Origin: Pararoseomonas sp. SCSIO 73927
Lineage (GTDB): Bacteria > Pseudomonadota > Alphaproteobacteria > Acetobacterales > Acetobacteraceae
DNA length: 64,000 nt
Reading direction: 5' to 3'
NCBI RefSeq assembly: GCF_037040815.1
Contig: NZ_CP146232.1
Span: 868,001 to 932,000 of the forward strand
A program made the position numbers and the translations under genes. Shown piece by piece: positions 32,487 through 41,420 of this stretch. Each line of letters opens with the position of its first letter. The stretch's first letter is position 1. The notes under the pieces are model-generated. The model had not been told where the DNA came from and searched no databases. It saw nothing but the letters and a program-made list of their open reading frames with translations.

Positions 32487-33684
32487 GCATCTCCGCGCGA
32501 AGCTGGGGCCAGTCGAGGCCGGCCCGGGTCGCGATCTCCGTCAGCACGGCGTCGAGCCCGTCCTCCAGCCCGCGCAGGCCGCAGACATAGGCATGGGTCC
32601 CCGGCCGCCGCAACAGCGCCGCCACCTCCTCGCCCCGCGCGCGCAACCGGTCCTGCACGTACTCCTTCGGCGCGCCGGGCACCCGGCTATAGACCAGCTC
32701 CTGCCGCAGCACGCCCCCCGGCACCTTCTGCAGCGGGCCGAAATAGGGCAGCTCCTCCGGCGTGCGGGCGCCGAAGAACAGGTGCAGCCGCCCGCGCCCC
32801 TCCACGCCCAGCCGCCGGCGCCGCTCCGTGAAGCCGCGGAAGGGGGCGGATCCCGTGCCCGTGCAGAACATCAGGATGTCCGCGTCCGGGTCGTCCGGCA
32901 TCAGGAAGGTCGCGCCGAAAGGCCCCACCACCGGCACGCTGTCCCCCACCTTCAGGTCGCACACGTAATTGGAGGCGACGCCGCGGAACACCGTGCCGTC
33001 CTCCCGCGGCTCCGCCACGCGCTTGACCGTCAGCGCCAGGTTGTTGCTGCCGGGCTTCTCCCCGTCCCGCGCGCTGCTGATGGAGTAGAGCCGCATCGCG
33101 TGCGGCCGCCCCTGCTCGTCCGCGCCGGGCGGCACGATGCCGATGCTCTGCCCCTCCAGCACCGGGAAGGGCGTGCTCCCGAAATCCAGGATGATGTGGT
33201 GCACGTCGGAGCTGGTGCCGGACTTCGTCACGCGGATGTTGCCGGCCACCCGCGCCATCGCAGGCGCCGCGCGGTTGAACAGGTTCACGCGCGGCTTCGC
33301 CGCCGATGCCGGCGCACAGGCCTTGCCGCCCGCGCCGCGATGCGCGTCCGCGAGGAGGGCCGCCACCTCCGGGTCTAGCTCCTCCACCGCCGCGGGCACC
33401 GGCTCCGGCGGGCGCGGCGGCAGTTCCTGCCAGAGGTACTGCTCGTCCAGGCTGAAAGGGACGGAGACGTGAAACCAGTTGTCGATCGCCCCCGTCGGGC
33501 AGGGCGCCACGCAGTCCATGCAGCCGTTGCAGATGCTGGAGTCGACGACGTAGTTGTTGTCGTCATGCGTGATCGCCCCGATCGAGCAGGTCGCCTCGCA
33601 GGTGTTGCAGCGGATGCAGATCTCCGGGTCGATCAGGTGCTGCTTCACGGTCGCAGGCCCCTCGGCCGGAATCATCCCGTCCAT
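32452..33684 (-). CDS. boxA: Benzoyl-CoA 2,3-epoxidase, reductase component BoxA
   Basis: 410 residues. The N-terminal ferredoxin domain has two CxxCxxCxxxC sets (Cys23, 26, 29, 33 and Cys52, 55, 58, 62) for two [4Fe-4S] clusters. A linker of about 70 residues leads to a ferredoxin-NADP reductase-type module: RLYSISSA for FAD, LMFCTGTGSAPFRGF for NADPH and a C-terminal HVETY aromatic end. It passes electrons from NADPH to the BoxB oxygenase. Downstream of boxB, 52 bases apart, and overlapped by the thioesterase gene. Confidence 0.96.
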   Translation of the reverse strand: MDGMIPAEGPATVKQHLIDPEICIRCNTCEATCSIGAITHDDNNYVVDSSICNGCMDCVAPCPTGAIDNWFHVSVPFSLDEQYLWQELPPRPPEPVPAAVEELDPEVAALLADAHRGAGGKACAPASAAKPRVNLFNRAAPAMARVAGNIRVTKSGTSSDVHHIILDFGSTPFPVLEGQSIGIVPPGADEQGRPHAMRLYSISSARDGEKPGSNNLALTVKRVAEPREDGTVFRGVASNYVCDLKVGDSVPVVGPFGATFLMPDDPDADILMFCTGTGSAPFRGFTERRRRLGVEGRGRLHLFFGARTPEELPYFGPLQKVPGGVLRQELVYSRVPGAPKEYVQDRLRARGEEVAALLRRPGTHAYVCGLRGLEDGLDAVLTEIATRAGLDWPQLRAEMREQGRWHVETY

Positions 33685-33736
33685 ACGTTCCTCCCGTCAG
33701 GTTGCGGCGCGCGGGGATGCCGCGCGCCGCAGATCC

Positions 33737-35185
33737 TCAGGCGTAGATCTTCACGTACTCGAAGTGGCCGGGCTGGTTGTCGATGCCCACCTTCGGCGGC
33801 GCGATCCAGCCCGCATAGGCCCCGGCCGCGTCCACCGGCGTCATCAGCGAGGTGATGAACAGGTCGTCCTCGCGGGAGGGCAGCCAGCTGTCCCGCTTCG
33901 CCGCCCAGGTGCCGGCATCCAGCACCCGCCCGTCCGGATCGGCATTCACCTTCGCGAACTCGCCGATATGCCGGTTGAAGGCCACGTTCGGCAGGGTGAT
34001 CCCGAACTTCACCCCCGCCTTCTCGATCGCCTTGTTCCAGCGCCCGATCCCGGCATTGCAGTCCACCACGTAGTCGTCCCGCAGCCGCATGTTGAGGGCG
34101 GACAGCGCGGCCACCTCCTCCTTCACGATGCTCCCGTCCACGCAGCGCAGCACGGGATAGGTGCTGTCGATCAGCCGGTGGTCGTCGTCGATCTTGTCCT
34201 CCCGGTAGCGCCCCTTCATCCCGGAATTGTAGGCATTGGCCGCGTTGGTGGAGACCTCGTTGCCGAACAGGTCGAGCGTGAGGGAGAAGTGCAGGTTCGC
34301 CTTCTTCTGCAGCGTCGGCAGGTCGATCACGCCGAGCGCGCGCACCCGCTCCACGTCGTAGGGGTCCTCGATCCCCGTCGCCTTCATCGCCGCGCAGGTG
34401 CGCTCGATCACGCGCTGCACGCCCGTCTCGCCCACGAACATGTGGTGGGCCTCCTCGGTCAGCATGAAGCGGCAGGTGCGGCTCAGCGGGTCGAAGCCGG
34501 ACTGCGCCAGCGCCTCCAGCTGCATCTTGCCGTCGCGGTCGGTGAAGAAGGTGAACATGAAGAAAGAGAGCCAGTCCGGCGTCGCCTCGTTGAAGGCGCC
34601 GAGCATGCGCGGCGTGTCCTCGTGGCCGGATCGCCGGCGCAGCAGGTCCTCCGCCTCCTCGCGCCCCTCCTTCCCGAAATACTTCTGCAGGAGATAGACC
34701 ATGGCCCAGAGGTGCCGTCCCTCCTCCACGTTCACCTGGAACAGGTTCCGCATGTCGTAGAGCGAGGGCGCGGTCTTGCCGAGATGCCGCTGCTGCTCGA
34801 CGGATGCCGGCTCCGTGTCGCCCTGGATGACAAGCAGGCGCCGCAGCATGGCCCGGTACTCGCCCGGCACCTCCTGCCACACCGGCTCGCCCTTGTGGGC
34901 GCCGAAACCGATGGTGCGGTCCGGCACGGCGGGCGCCAGCAGGATGCCCCACTTGTACTCGGGCATCCGCACGTAGTCGAACTTCGCCCAGCCCTTGGGG
35001 TCCACGCTGATGGCAGTGCGGAGGTACACCAGGCTCTCCTGGAAGCCCTCCGGCCCCATGTCCTTCCACCAGTCGATGTAGCCGGGGTGCCAGCTCTCCA
35101 GCGCCTTGCGCACCCGCGCGTCGCCGGAAAGGCTGACATTGTTCGGGATCAGGCCGTCGTAATCGACGTTCATGCCGTCGGGCAT
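33737..35185 (-). CDS. boxB: Benzoyl-CoA 2,3-epoxidase, oxygenase component BoxB
   Basis: 482 residues, typical length. Diiron ferritin-like protein that forms 2,3-epoxybenzoyl-CoA with O2 and electrons from BoxA. Candidate iron ligands are Glu125, the Glu154-to-His157 pair in VEEGRHLW and the Glu244-to-His247 pair in LTEEAHHMF. The closing region GRVLDAGTWAAKRDSWLPSREDDLFITSLM matches the family. Middle gene of boxC-boxB-boxA; 23 bases after the boxC stop. Confidence 0.96.
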   Translation of the reverse strand: MPDGMNVDYDGLIPNNVSLSGDARVRKALESWHPGYIDWWKDMGPEGFQESLVYLRTAISVDPKGWAKFDYVRMPEYKWGILLAPAVPDRTIGFGAHKGEPVWQEVPGEYRAMLRRLLVIQGDTEPASVEQQRHLGKTAPSLYDMRNLFQVNVEEGRHLWAMVYLLQKYFGKEGREEAEDLLRRRSGHEDTPRMLGAFNEATPDWLSFFMFTFFTDRDGKMQLEALAQSGFDPLSRTCRFMLTEEAHHMFVGETGVQRVIERTCAAMKATGIEDPYDVERVRALGVIDLPTLQKKANLHFSLTLDLFGNEVSTNAANAYNSGMKGRYREDKIDDDHRLIDSTYPVLRCVDGSIVKEEVAALSALNMRLRDDYVVDCNAGIGRWNKAIEKAGVKFGITLPNVAFNRHIGEFAKVNADPDGRVLDAGTWAAKRDSWLPSREDDLFITSLMTPVDAAGAYAGWIAPPKVGIDNQPGHFEYVKIYA

Positions 35186-35207
35186 CGTCTCTCTCCCTGT
35201 CTTTCGT

Positions 35208-36857
35208 TCAGACCCGCACGCGGTCGTAGCTGGGCTTCTCGCCTGATCCGTAGAGCTTCAGGGCGCCCCGCTCCCCCACCGCGTTCGGGCGCTGGAAGAT
35301 CCAGTTCTGCCAAGCGGTCAGGCGCCCGAAGATCCGCGTCTCCATCGTCTCCGGCCCGACGAAGCGGAGATTCGCCTCCATCCCCGTCAGCGCGTCCGGG
35401 GAGAAGCTGGCCCGCTCCTCCAGCATGATCCGCACCTCGTCGTCCCAGTCCACGTCGTCATAGGTGAAGGTGACGAGCCCGGCCTCGTCCGCCTCCTCCG
35501 CCTCCATCGCGCGCCCGGCCGAGGCCTGCGCCTCCTCCAGCTTCCCCGGCTCGCCCCAGAATCGCGCCTGCAGCCGCGTCAGCCCGTTCCCCATGGGGTA
35601 GGGCCCGAAGTTCATGGAGGAGAGGGTGACCGCCGCCGGCGCCCGGTTGTCCCCGCCGCGCGCGCCGGAGAACATCAGGCTGCGGTCCGCCGCGAAGGCC
35701 AGCTCCGCCAGCGTACCCGCGAAGCAGCTCCCCGGCTCGATCAGCGCCACGAGGCTGCGCGAGGTCATGTCCACCCGCTTCAGCACGCGCTTCAGGTAGT
35801 GGCGCACCTCGCGGATGAACCAGTCGCCCGCGTGCCTCTCCAGGAAGGCGTCGTGCGCCAGCACACGCGCCGCGTCGCCCTCCGTGCGGAACACCACCAG
35901 TCCCAGCTCCGGCTCGTTCGTCCGCAGGTCGAGGATCGCGTCGTCCAGCTCCCGCGCCAGCCGCAGCGGCCAGAAGCCCGCGTCCTTCGCCTCCTCCAGC
36001 GTCGCAGGCGGCGCCGCATCCGGCCCCAGCACGATCAGCACCGTGCGGCCCAGCGCCCGGTCGTACTCCACCCGCAGCGTGGAGTAGGTGATACCGTTCG
36101 CCTCGACCCGCCGCTCCAACGGCGTCAGCGCCACGCCCTTCACATCGCGCGGCCGGTCGGACCGCGCGGCGAACTCCCGCGCGCGCTTCGCCACCGTCTC
36201 GGCCCAGGCGGAGGGCGGCACCACCTCGTCCACCAGCCGCCACTCCACCGCGCGCTTGCCGCGCACCCCTTCCTCGACGGAGCAGAACACGTCCGCCCGG
36301 TCGCGCCGCACCTTGCGCTTGTCCGTCACCCGCGTCAGCCCGCCCGTGCCCGGCAGCACCGCCAGCAGCGGCGTCTCCGGCAGGGCCACGGAGGAGCGGC
36401 GGTCGTCAATCAGCATGATGTGGTCCGCCGCCACCGCCAGCTCGTAGCCGCCCCCCGCCGCCGCCCCGTTCACGGCCGCGATGTAGAACTGCCGGGAATG
36501 CCAGGTCGCGTCCTCGATGGAGCAGCGCGTCTCGTTCGTGAACTTGCAGAAGTTCACCTTGTGCCCGTGGGAGGCCTTGCCGAGCATCCGGATATTCGCC
36601 CCGGCGCAGAACACGTTCTCCTTGCCGGAGCGGATCACCACCGCCCCCACCTCCGGGTGCTCGAAGCGCAGCCGCTGGACGGCGTCGTAGAGCTCGATAT
36701 CCACCCCGAGATCGTAGGAGTTGAGCTTCAGCTCCACCCCGTCGAAGAGGCTCCCGCCGGCATCCACGTCCATAACGAGGGAGGCCACCGGCCCGCCCGT
36801 CTCCAGCCGCCAGTGGCGCCAGCGGGACGGGTCGGTCTGGAAGTCGATCCGCGGCAT
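35208..36857 (-). CDS. boxC: 2,3-epoxybenzoyl-CoA dihydrolase BoxC
   Basis: 549 residues. Two crotonase-like modules: the first contains the oxyanion segments VIRSGKENVFCAGANIRML and AAVNGAAAGGGYELAVAADH; the second has VALIEPGSCFAGTLAELAFAADRSLM. BoxC hydrolytically opens the ring of 2,3-epoxybenzoyl-CoA to 3,4-dehydroadipyl-CoA semialdehyde and formate. ATG 36857 is preceded by GGGGAGGAACT. First gene of the boxCBA-thioesterase(-boxR) unit; a BoxR-type operator begins 24 bases upstream. Confidence 0.95.
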   Translation of the reverse strand: MPRIDFQTDPSRWRHWRLETGGPVASLVMDVDAGGSLFDGVELKLNSYDLGVDIELYDAVQRLRFEHPEVGAVVIRSGKENVFCAGANIRMLGKASHGHKVNFCKFTNETRCSIEDATWHSRQFYIAAVNGAAAGGGYELAVAADHIMLIDDRRSSVALPETPLLAVLPGTGGLTRVTDKRKVRRDRADVFCSVEEGVRGKRAVEWRLVDEVVPPSAWAETVAKRAREFAARSDRPRDVKGVALTPLERRVEANGITYSTLRVEYDRALGRTVLIVLGPDAAPPATLEEAKDAGFWPLRLARELDDAILDLRTNEPELGLVVFRTEGDAARVLAHDAFLERHAGDWFIREVRHYLKRVLKRVDMTSRSLVALIEPGSCFAGTLAELAFAADRSLMFSGARGGDNRAPAAVTLSSMNFGPYPMGNGLTRLQARFWGEPGKLEEAQASAGRAMEAEEADEAGLVTFTYDDVDWDDEVRIMLEERASFSPDALTGMEANLRFVGPETMETRIFGRLTAWQNWIFQRPNAVGERGALKLYGSGEKPSYDRVRV

Positions 36858-36880
36858 AGTTCCTCCCCACGCTTGTTGGA

Positions 36881-36898
36881 TGCAACATAATGCATGCA
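36881..36898. promoter_or_regulatory. BoxR-type operator in the boxC promoter
   Basis: TGCA-ACATAA-TGCA (36881-36894) fits TGCA-N6-TGCA, the operator form described for BzdR and BoxR; a third abutting TGCA (36895-36898) and an isolated TGCA at 36921-36924 add half-sites. Read toward boxC, TTGCGC (36906-36911 complement) and CATTAT (36885-36890 complement) are possible -35 and -10 elements, so a bound repressor would cover the -10. The segment is strikingly AT-rich for this genome. Confidence 0.82.
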
Positions 36899-36936
36899 TC
36901 GGCACAAGCGCAATCGAAGATGCAATATTCTTCCGG

Positions 36937-37815
36937 TCAGCCTGCCACGGCCTCGTGCAGCCGCAGGATCCGGTCGCTGAACCCCGCCACGGCCTCCAGC
37001 ACCGCCTCCGGCGCCTCCAGCTGCGGCGCGTGCCCCACCCCGGGCAGCAGCAGGCTGTCGACGGGGCAGTAAGCCTCCAGCTCGATGATCCGCAGGTGCT
37101 CCAGCGTGCCGTAGGGATCCGCCTCCCCCTGCACCACCAGGATCGGCACGCGGACATGCGCGATCTCCGGTTGCAGCTCCAGCGCCTCCGGGAAGCCCGG
37201 ATCCAGCCAGGCACCGTTCCAGCCGAGGAAGGCCGCGTCCACGTCGCGGTGGTACCTGGCCAACCGCGCCCGCAGGTCGCCGCCCCGGTAGCGGTCCCGC
37301 GCCCGCGCGATCTCCTCCGTGCAGAAGGGCTCCACCATCACGTGCGGCGCCAGCAGCGCGATGCCCCGCACGCGCCGGTCCTGGAAGCTCCCGGCGTAGA
37401 TGAGCGCGATCGAGGCACCGTCGGAGTGCCCGACCAGGACGGCGTGCCGGACGCCCAGCGCGTCCAGCACCCGCCCCAGCACCTCCCGCGCCTCGACCTG
37501 CATGTAGTCCAGCGGCCGGGGAACGGGCGTGGTGTCGGACCCGCCGTAGCCGAAGCGGGAATAGGCCACCACGCCGAAGCCGGTGGCCCCCTGCAGCCGC
37601 GCCGGGAAGTCCCGCCACAGCGCCACGCAGCCCAGCCCCTCGTGCAGCAGCACGAGGGTCGGCGCCTCCTCCGGCCCCGGTCCCCACCAGGCGGCCTCGA
37701 TCCGCCTTCCGTCGAGAAGGAAGGACACGTCGCGCGAAGGCGCGCATGGCTTCTCGCGCGAAGGCGCGCATGGCTCCTCGCGCGAAGGCGCGCGGAACCC
37801 CTCTTGCGGCGTCAC
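36937..37815 (-). CDS. Alpha/beta hydrolase of the benzoate cluster
   Basis: 292 residues from GTG 37815 in a GTGA overlap with the CoA-ligase stop. The N-terminus carries three 8-residue repeats (APSREEPC-type). The hydrolase core has the oxyanion region LLHEGLGCVALWRDFP, nucleophile elbow GHSDGASIALIYA (Ser), an acid in VVQGEADPYGT and the His in LPGVGHAPQLEAP. Similar hydrolases sit beside box genes in other species; possible roles are hydrolysis of a CoA thioester or of an ester or lactone precursor of the aromatic acid. Substrate unknown. Confidence 0.85.
   Translation of the reverse strand: MTPQEGFRAPSREEPCAPSREKPCAPSRDVSFLLDGRRIEAAWWGPGPEEAPTLVLLHEGLGCVALWRDFPARLQGATGFGVVAYSRFGYGGSDTTPVPRPLDYMQVEAREVLGRVLDALGVRHAVLVGHSDGASIALIYAGSFQDRRVRGIALLAPHVMVEPFCTEEIARARDRYRGGDLRARLARYHRDVDAAFLGWNGAWLDPGFPEALELQPEIAHVRVPILVVQGEADPYGTLEHLRIIELEAYCPVDSLLLPGVGHAPQLEAPEAVLEAVAGFSDRILRLHEAVAG
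37730..37801. repeat. 24-base tandem repeat at the hydrolase N-terminus
   Basis: Three 24-base units (37730-37753, 37754-37777, 37778-37801) share the core TCGCGCGAAGGCGCGC. The first two differ by one base; the third diverges at its end. They encode APSREEPC/APSREKPC-like peptides between the GTG start and the first strand of the alpha/beta hydrolase. Each unit also holds a small self-complementary core (GCGCG-AAGG-CGCGC). Confidence 0.85.
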
Positions 37816-39374
37816 GCCCCCACCCCCAGCCCGGCCCGCAGCTTGAACCGCTGGATCTTCCCCGTCGCCGTCTTCGGCAGCTCCTCCATCGGCTCGATCC
37901 AGCGCGGGTACTTCCAGGGCCCGGCGGCCGCCTTCACATGCGCCTGCAGCTCCGCCACCAGCGCCGCCCCGCCGAAGCCGCCATCCTTCAGCACGATGAA
38001 GGCCATGGGCTTCACCAGCCCGTCCGCGTCCTCGCGCCCCACCACCGCCGCCTCCTGCACGGCGGGGTGGGAAGCGAGCGCGGCCTCCACCTCGAAGGGG
38101 CTCACCCAGATGCCGCTCACCTTGAACATGTCGTCCGCGCGGCCCTGGTAGCGGTAGAACCCCTCCGCGTCGCGCACGTACTTGTCGCCGGTGTGCGTCC
38201 ACTCCCCCGCGAAGGTCCGCCGGCTCTTGCTCCGCTGGTTCCAGTACCCCTCGGCGGCGGAAGGCCCGCGCACCAGCAGCTCCCCCGCCTCCCCGTCCGG
38301 CAGGTCTCGCCCGAACTCGTCCACGATCCGCAGCTCGTAGCCCGGCACGGCGATGCCGGAACTGCCGTAGCGGATGGTCCCCGGCCGGTTGGAGACGAAG
38401 ATGTGCAGCATCTCCGTCGATCCGATCCCGTCCAGGATGGGCGCGCCCACCCGCTCCTCCCAGCGCAGCCCCACATGCTCCGGCAGCGCCTCCCCGGCGG
38501 AGACGCAGTGCCGCAGCCGGTCCGATCCCACCCCCCGCGAGAGCGCGGGATGCGACAGCATGGAGGCGTAGAGCGTCGGCACCCCGAAGAAGACCGTCGC
38601 CCGGTGCCGCGCCATGACAGCCATCACCGCCTCCGGCGTCGGCCGCTCCGGCAGCAGCACGGAGGAGGCGCCGGCATGCATCGGGAAGGTCATCCCGTTC
38701 CCCAGCCCGTAGGCGAAGAACAGCTTCGCGGCGGAGAAGCACACGTCGTCCGGCCGGATGCCCAGCACCGCGTCCGCGTAGCACTCCGCCGTCGCGCGCA
38801 GGCTGGAATGCACGTGCTTCACCCCCTTCGGCGCCCCGGTGGACCCGGAGGAGTAGAGCCAGAAGGCCACCTCGTCGTCGCAGGCCTCGATCGGCGCCGA
38901 GGCGGCGGGCGCCACCGCCAGCATGGCACGCAGGTCCACGGCGCCGTCCGGAAGATCCGCCACCGGGCCGCCATCCACCGCCGCCACCAGCACCTGCCGC
39001 AGGACGGGGCAGCCCGCGATCACCTCCCGCAGCCCCGGCACCAGCGGCGCGGAGATCGCCAGCACCTCGGCGCGGCTGTCGCGCAGGATGTAGGCCACCT
39101 GCTCGGCCGGCAGCAGCGTGTTGACGGGGATCGGCACCACCCCCGCGCGCATGGCGCCCCAGAACAGGGCGGGGAAATCCACCGTGTCCAGCATCAGCAT
39201 CGCCATGCGCCGCTCGCGCCCGATGCCGGCGGCGTTCAAGCCGCCCGCCACCCGCGCGCTCGCCTCGGCCAGCTCCGCATAGGTCAGCGCGCGGTGGGGG
39301 TCGGCCACCACCGGGGCCCCGCCCCGCCCCTCAGCGACATGACGGTCCAGGAACCAGGAAACCGCGTTGGCCAT
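37812..39374 (-). CDS. Benzoate-CoA ligase
   Basis: 520 residues from ATG 39374 with AGGAGGG eight bases upstream. ANL-superfamily adenylate-forming enzyme: P-loop YSSGSTGAPKG at about 174-184, the LDGIGSTEMLHIFVSN motif that follows the substrate pocket in benzoate-CoA ligases, GRADDMFKVSGIWVSPFEVE hinge, and the catalytic Lys in PKTATGKIQRFKLR near 509. It converts benzoate (or a close analogue) and ATP to the CoA thioester that BoxAB needs. Cotranscribed with the liv genes upstream and coupled to the hydrolase downstream. Confidence 0.92.
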   Translation of the reverse strand: MANAVSWFLDRHVAEGRGGAPVVADPHRALTYAELAEASARVAGGLNAAGIGRERRMAMLMLDTVDFPALFWGAMRAGVVPIPVNTLLPAEQVAYILRDSRAEVLAISAPLVPGLREVIAGCPVLRQVLVAAVDGGPVADLPDGAVDLRAMLAVAPAASAPIEACDDEVAFWLYSSGSTGAPKGVKHVHSSLRATAECYADAVLGIRPDDVCFSAAKLFFAYGLGNGMTFPMHAGASSVLLPERPTPEAVMAVMARHRATVFFGVPTLYASMLSHPALSRGVGSDRLRHCVSAGEALPEHVGLRWEERVGAPILDGIGSTEMLHIFVSNRPGTIRYGSSGIAVPGYELRIVDEFGRDLPDGEAGELLVRGPSAAEGYWNQRSKSRRTFAGEWTHTGDKYVRDAEGFYRYQGRADDMFKVSGIWVSPFEVEAALASHPAVQEAAVVGREDADGLVKPMAFIVLKDGGFGGAALVAELQAHVKAAAGPWKYPRWIEPMEELPKTATGKIQRFKLRAGLGVGA

Positions 39375-39385
39375 GGCGTTCCCTC

Positions 39386-39859
39386 CTACGGCTCTCTCTT
39401 GGTGAACTCGATCGCGCCCCCCGGCAGCAGGTACAGCACGATGGCGCGCCCCTCGCTCACCGTCGGGCGGTGCACGCTGCCCGGCCCGTAGACGAGCCAT
39501 CCCTCGCCCTTCCCGTCGAACCGGGCGCCCGGCGTCTCCGGCATGATCATGTCGATCTCGCCGTTCGGGTGCGCGTGGTGCGGCCCGGCCAGGCCCTCCA
39601 TCAGCACCACGTCCACGCTGTAGCCCGCCGTCTCCGGCCCCGCCTTCACCGGGCGGCCGTAGCGGATGCCGCCCGCCTCGCGCCCGCAGAGCCAGCCCTC
39701 CGCGATGCCCTGGCGGCACAGCGCCCGCAGCCGCTCGAAGGCTCCGCCCCCCGGCGGGAAGCGCGCCTCCAGCACCCCGGCCAGGGCGGGCTCCACCGGC
39801 ATCCCGGCGATCGCCCCCGTCACCTGCCGGACCGCCGCCTCGAACTCCCCGAGACTCAT
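39386..39859 (-). CDS. DUF4863 / PnbB-like protein of the benzoate cluster
   Basis: 157 residues from ATG 39859 with GGAGGG upstream. The second half, VVLMEGLAGPHHAHPNGEIDMIMPETPGARFDGKGEGWLVYGPGSVHRPTVSEGRAIVLYLLPGGAIEF, is a cupin-like barrel with a possible metal site (HHAHPNGEID and a later SVHRPT His). It fits the DUF4863 group, which to my knowledge includes the 4-hydroxylaminobenzoate lyase PnbB. The same family is common beside benzoate-CoA ligases. Its role here is unknown: it may process a substituted benzoate or protect against a by-product. Confidence 0.7.
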   Translation of the reverse strand: MSLGEFEAAVRQVTGAIAGMPVEPALAGVLEARFPPGGGAFERLRALCRQGIAEGWLCGREAGGIRYGRPVKAGPETAGYSVDVVLMEGLAGPHHAHPNGEIDMIMPETPGARFDGKGEGWLVYGPGSVHRPTVSEGRAIVLYLLPGGAIEFTKREP

Positions 39860-39873
39860 CCCATCCCCCTCCC

Positions 39874-40623
39874 TCAAACCCCGAGGTGCCGGTGCATCAG
39901 CTCCGGGTCCGCGCGCAGCGCCGCCGGCGCGCCGCTCCAGGCGATGCCGCCCTTCACCAGGATCTCCGCCCGGTCGACGACCGAGAGGACGGCGTCCACC
40001 GTCTTGTCCACCACCACCACCGCCAGCCCCGCCTCCCGCACCGCGCGGATGGTCCGCCAGATCTCGTCCCGCACCAGCGGCGCCAGCCCCTCCGTCGCCT
40101 CGTCCAGGATCAGCAGGCGCGGGCTCGTCATCAGCGCGCGCCCGATCGCCAGCATCTGCTGCTCCCCGCCCGAGAGCTCGTCCCCCCGGTGGTGCCGGCG
40201 CTGCGCCAGCCGGGGAAAAACCGAGAGCACCCGCTCCAGCGTCCAGGGTACCCCGCCGTCCCGCGCGGGCCGCGCCGCCACCCGCAGGTTCTCGATCACG
40301 CCGAGCGAGCCGAACACGCCGCGCCCCTCCGGCACCACCGCGATCCCGCACCGCGCCCGCCGGAAGGTGGGCTCCCCCGTCACGTCGCGCCCGTCCACGC
40401 GCACCTCGCCCCCGCGCGCGGGCAGCAGCCCCATCAGCGTGCGGATGAGCGTCGTCTTGCCCATCCCGTTGCGCCCCATCAGCCCCACCGCCTCCCCGGG
40501 CCGGATGGCGAAGTCCACGCCGCGCAGCACCAGCCCCTCGCCGTAGCCCGCGCGCAGCCCGCGCGCCTCCAGGATCGGCGCGGCCGCCGCCACAGGGCGG
40601 ATTTCCTCGAGCGCGGCGCTCAT
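39874..40623 (-). CDS. livF: Branched-chain-type ABC transporter ATPase LivF
   Basis: 249 residues. Walker A GRNGMGKTT near residue 50, signature LSGGEQQMLAIGRAL, Walker B LLILDEATEGL and the H-loop replaced region VVVDKTVDAV, all typical of LivF. Overlaps livG by ATGA. With livG, livM, livH and livK it forms a complete HAAT-family importer; placement between livK's operator and the benzoate-CoA ligase indicates an aromatic acid rather than an amino acid as substrate. Confidence 0.92.
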   Translation of the reverse strand: MSAALEEIRPVAAAAPILEARGLRAGYGEGLVLRGVDFAIRPGEAVGLMGRNGMGKTTLIRTLMGLLPARGGEVRVDGRDVTGEPTFRRARCGIAVVPEGRGVFGSLGVIENLRVAARPARDGGVPWTLERVLSVFPRLAQRRHHRGDELSGGEQQMLAIGRALMTSPRLLILDEATEGLAPLVRDEIWRTIRAVREAGLAVVVVDKTVDAVLSVVDRAEILVKGGIAWSGAPAALRADPELMHRHLGV

Positions 40624-41420
40624 GCCTCATGTCCCAGATAGGCCTCGCGCACGGCGGCGGAGGCGCGGATGCGCGCGGGCGGCCCCTGCTCCAGCACGCG
40701 CCCGTCCACCATCACGGTCAGCGTGTCGGCCACCGCGAAAACCACATCCATGTCGTGCTCGATCAGCAGCACGGCGTGGTCGCGCGCCAGCTCCCGCAGC
40801 AGCGCCGCCAGCCGCTCGCTCTCCTCCGGCCCCATCCCGGCCAGCGGCTCGTCCAGCAGCAGCACGGAAGGCCCGGTGGCCAGCGCCATGGCGATCTCCA
40901 GCAGCCGCAACTGCCCATGGCTCAGCGCGCCCGCCACGCCCTGCGGCGAGAGGCCCACCCGCTCCAGCGCCCGCCGCGCCACCTCCACCGTCACCGGATC
41001 GCGCGACACCGCGCGCAGCCACCGCCGCGCCCCGAAGTCACGCGCCTGCGCTGCGAGCCGCACGTTCTCCAGCACACTCATTTCCCGCAGCACGTTGGTG
41101 CGCTGGAAGCTCCGCCCGATCCCCCCCTGCGCCAGCCGCCAGGAGGGCCAGCCCGTCGCGTCCCGCCCGCCCAGCAGCAACCGCCCGGCGCTCGGCCGCA
41201 GCGTGCCGGAGAGCAGGTTCACCAGCGTGCTCTTCCCCGCCCCGTTCGGCCCGATGATCCCGTGCAGTTCCCCCACCGCCAGCGAGAGCGAGACCCCGTT
41301 CACCGCCACCAGCCCGCCGAAGCGCCGCGTCAGCCCCTCCGCCGCCAGGGCGTAGGCGGGGGCGTGGACGGGGGCATGGGCGGGGGCGGCCGCGGCCGCG
41401 ATGTTCAGCGCCGCGCTCAC
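40620..41420 (-). CDS. livG: Branched-chain-type ABC transporter ATPase LivG
   Basis: 266 residues from GTG 41420, in a GTGA overlap with livM. A Pro/Ala/His-rich N-terminal tail of about 25 residues precedes LAAEGLTRRFGGLVAVNGVSLSLAVGELHGIIGPNGAGKST (Walker A), then the LivG-specific IGRSFQRTNVLREMSVLENV, the signature region LSHGQLRLLEIAMAL (LSHG in place of LSGG) and Walker B VLLLDEPLAGMGPEE with H-loop LLIEHDMDVVF. One of the two ATPases of the importer. Confidence 0.92.
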   Translation of the reverse strand: MSAALNIAAAAAPAHAPVHAPAYALAAEGLTRRFGGLVAVNGVSLSLAVGELHGIIGPNGAGKSTLVNLLSGTLRPSAGRLLLGGRDATGWPSWRLAQGGIGRSFQRTNVLREMSVLENVRLAAQARDFGARRWLRAVSRDPVTVEVARRALERVGLSPQGVAGALSHGQLRLLEIAMALATGPSVLLLDEPLAGMGPEESERLAALLRELARDHAVLLIEHDMDVVFAVADTLTVMVDGRVLEQGPPARIRASAAVREAYLGHEA

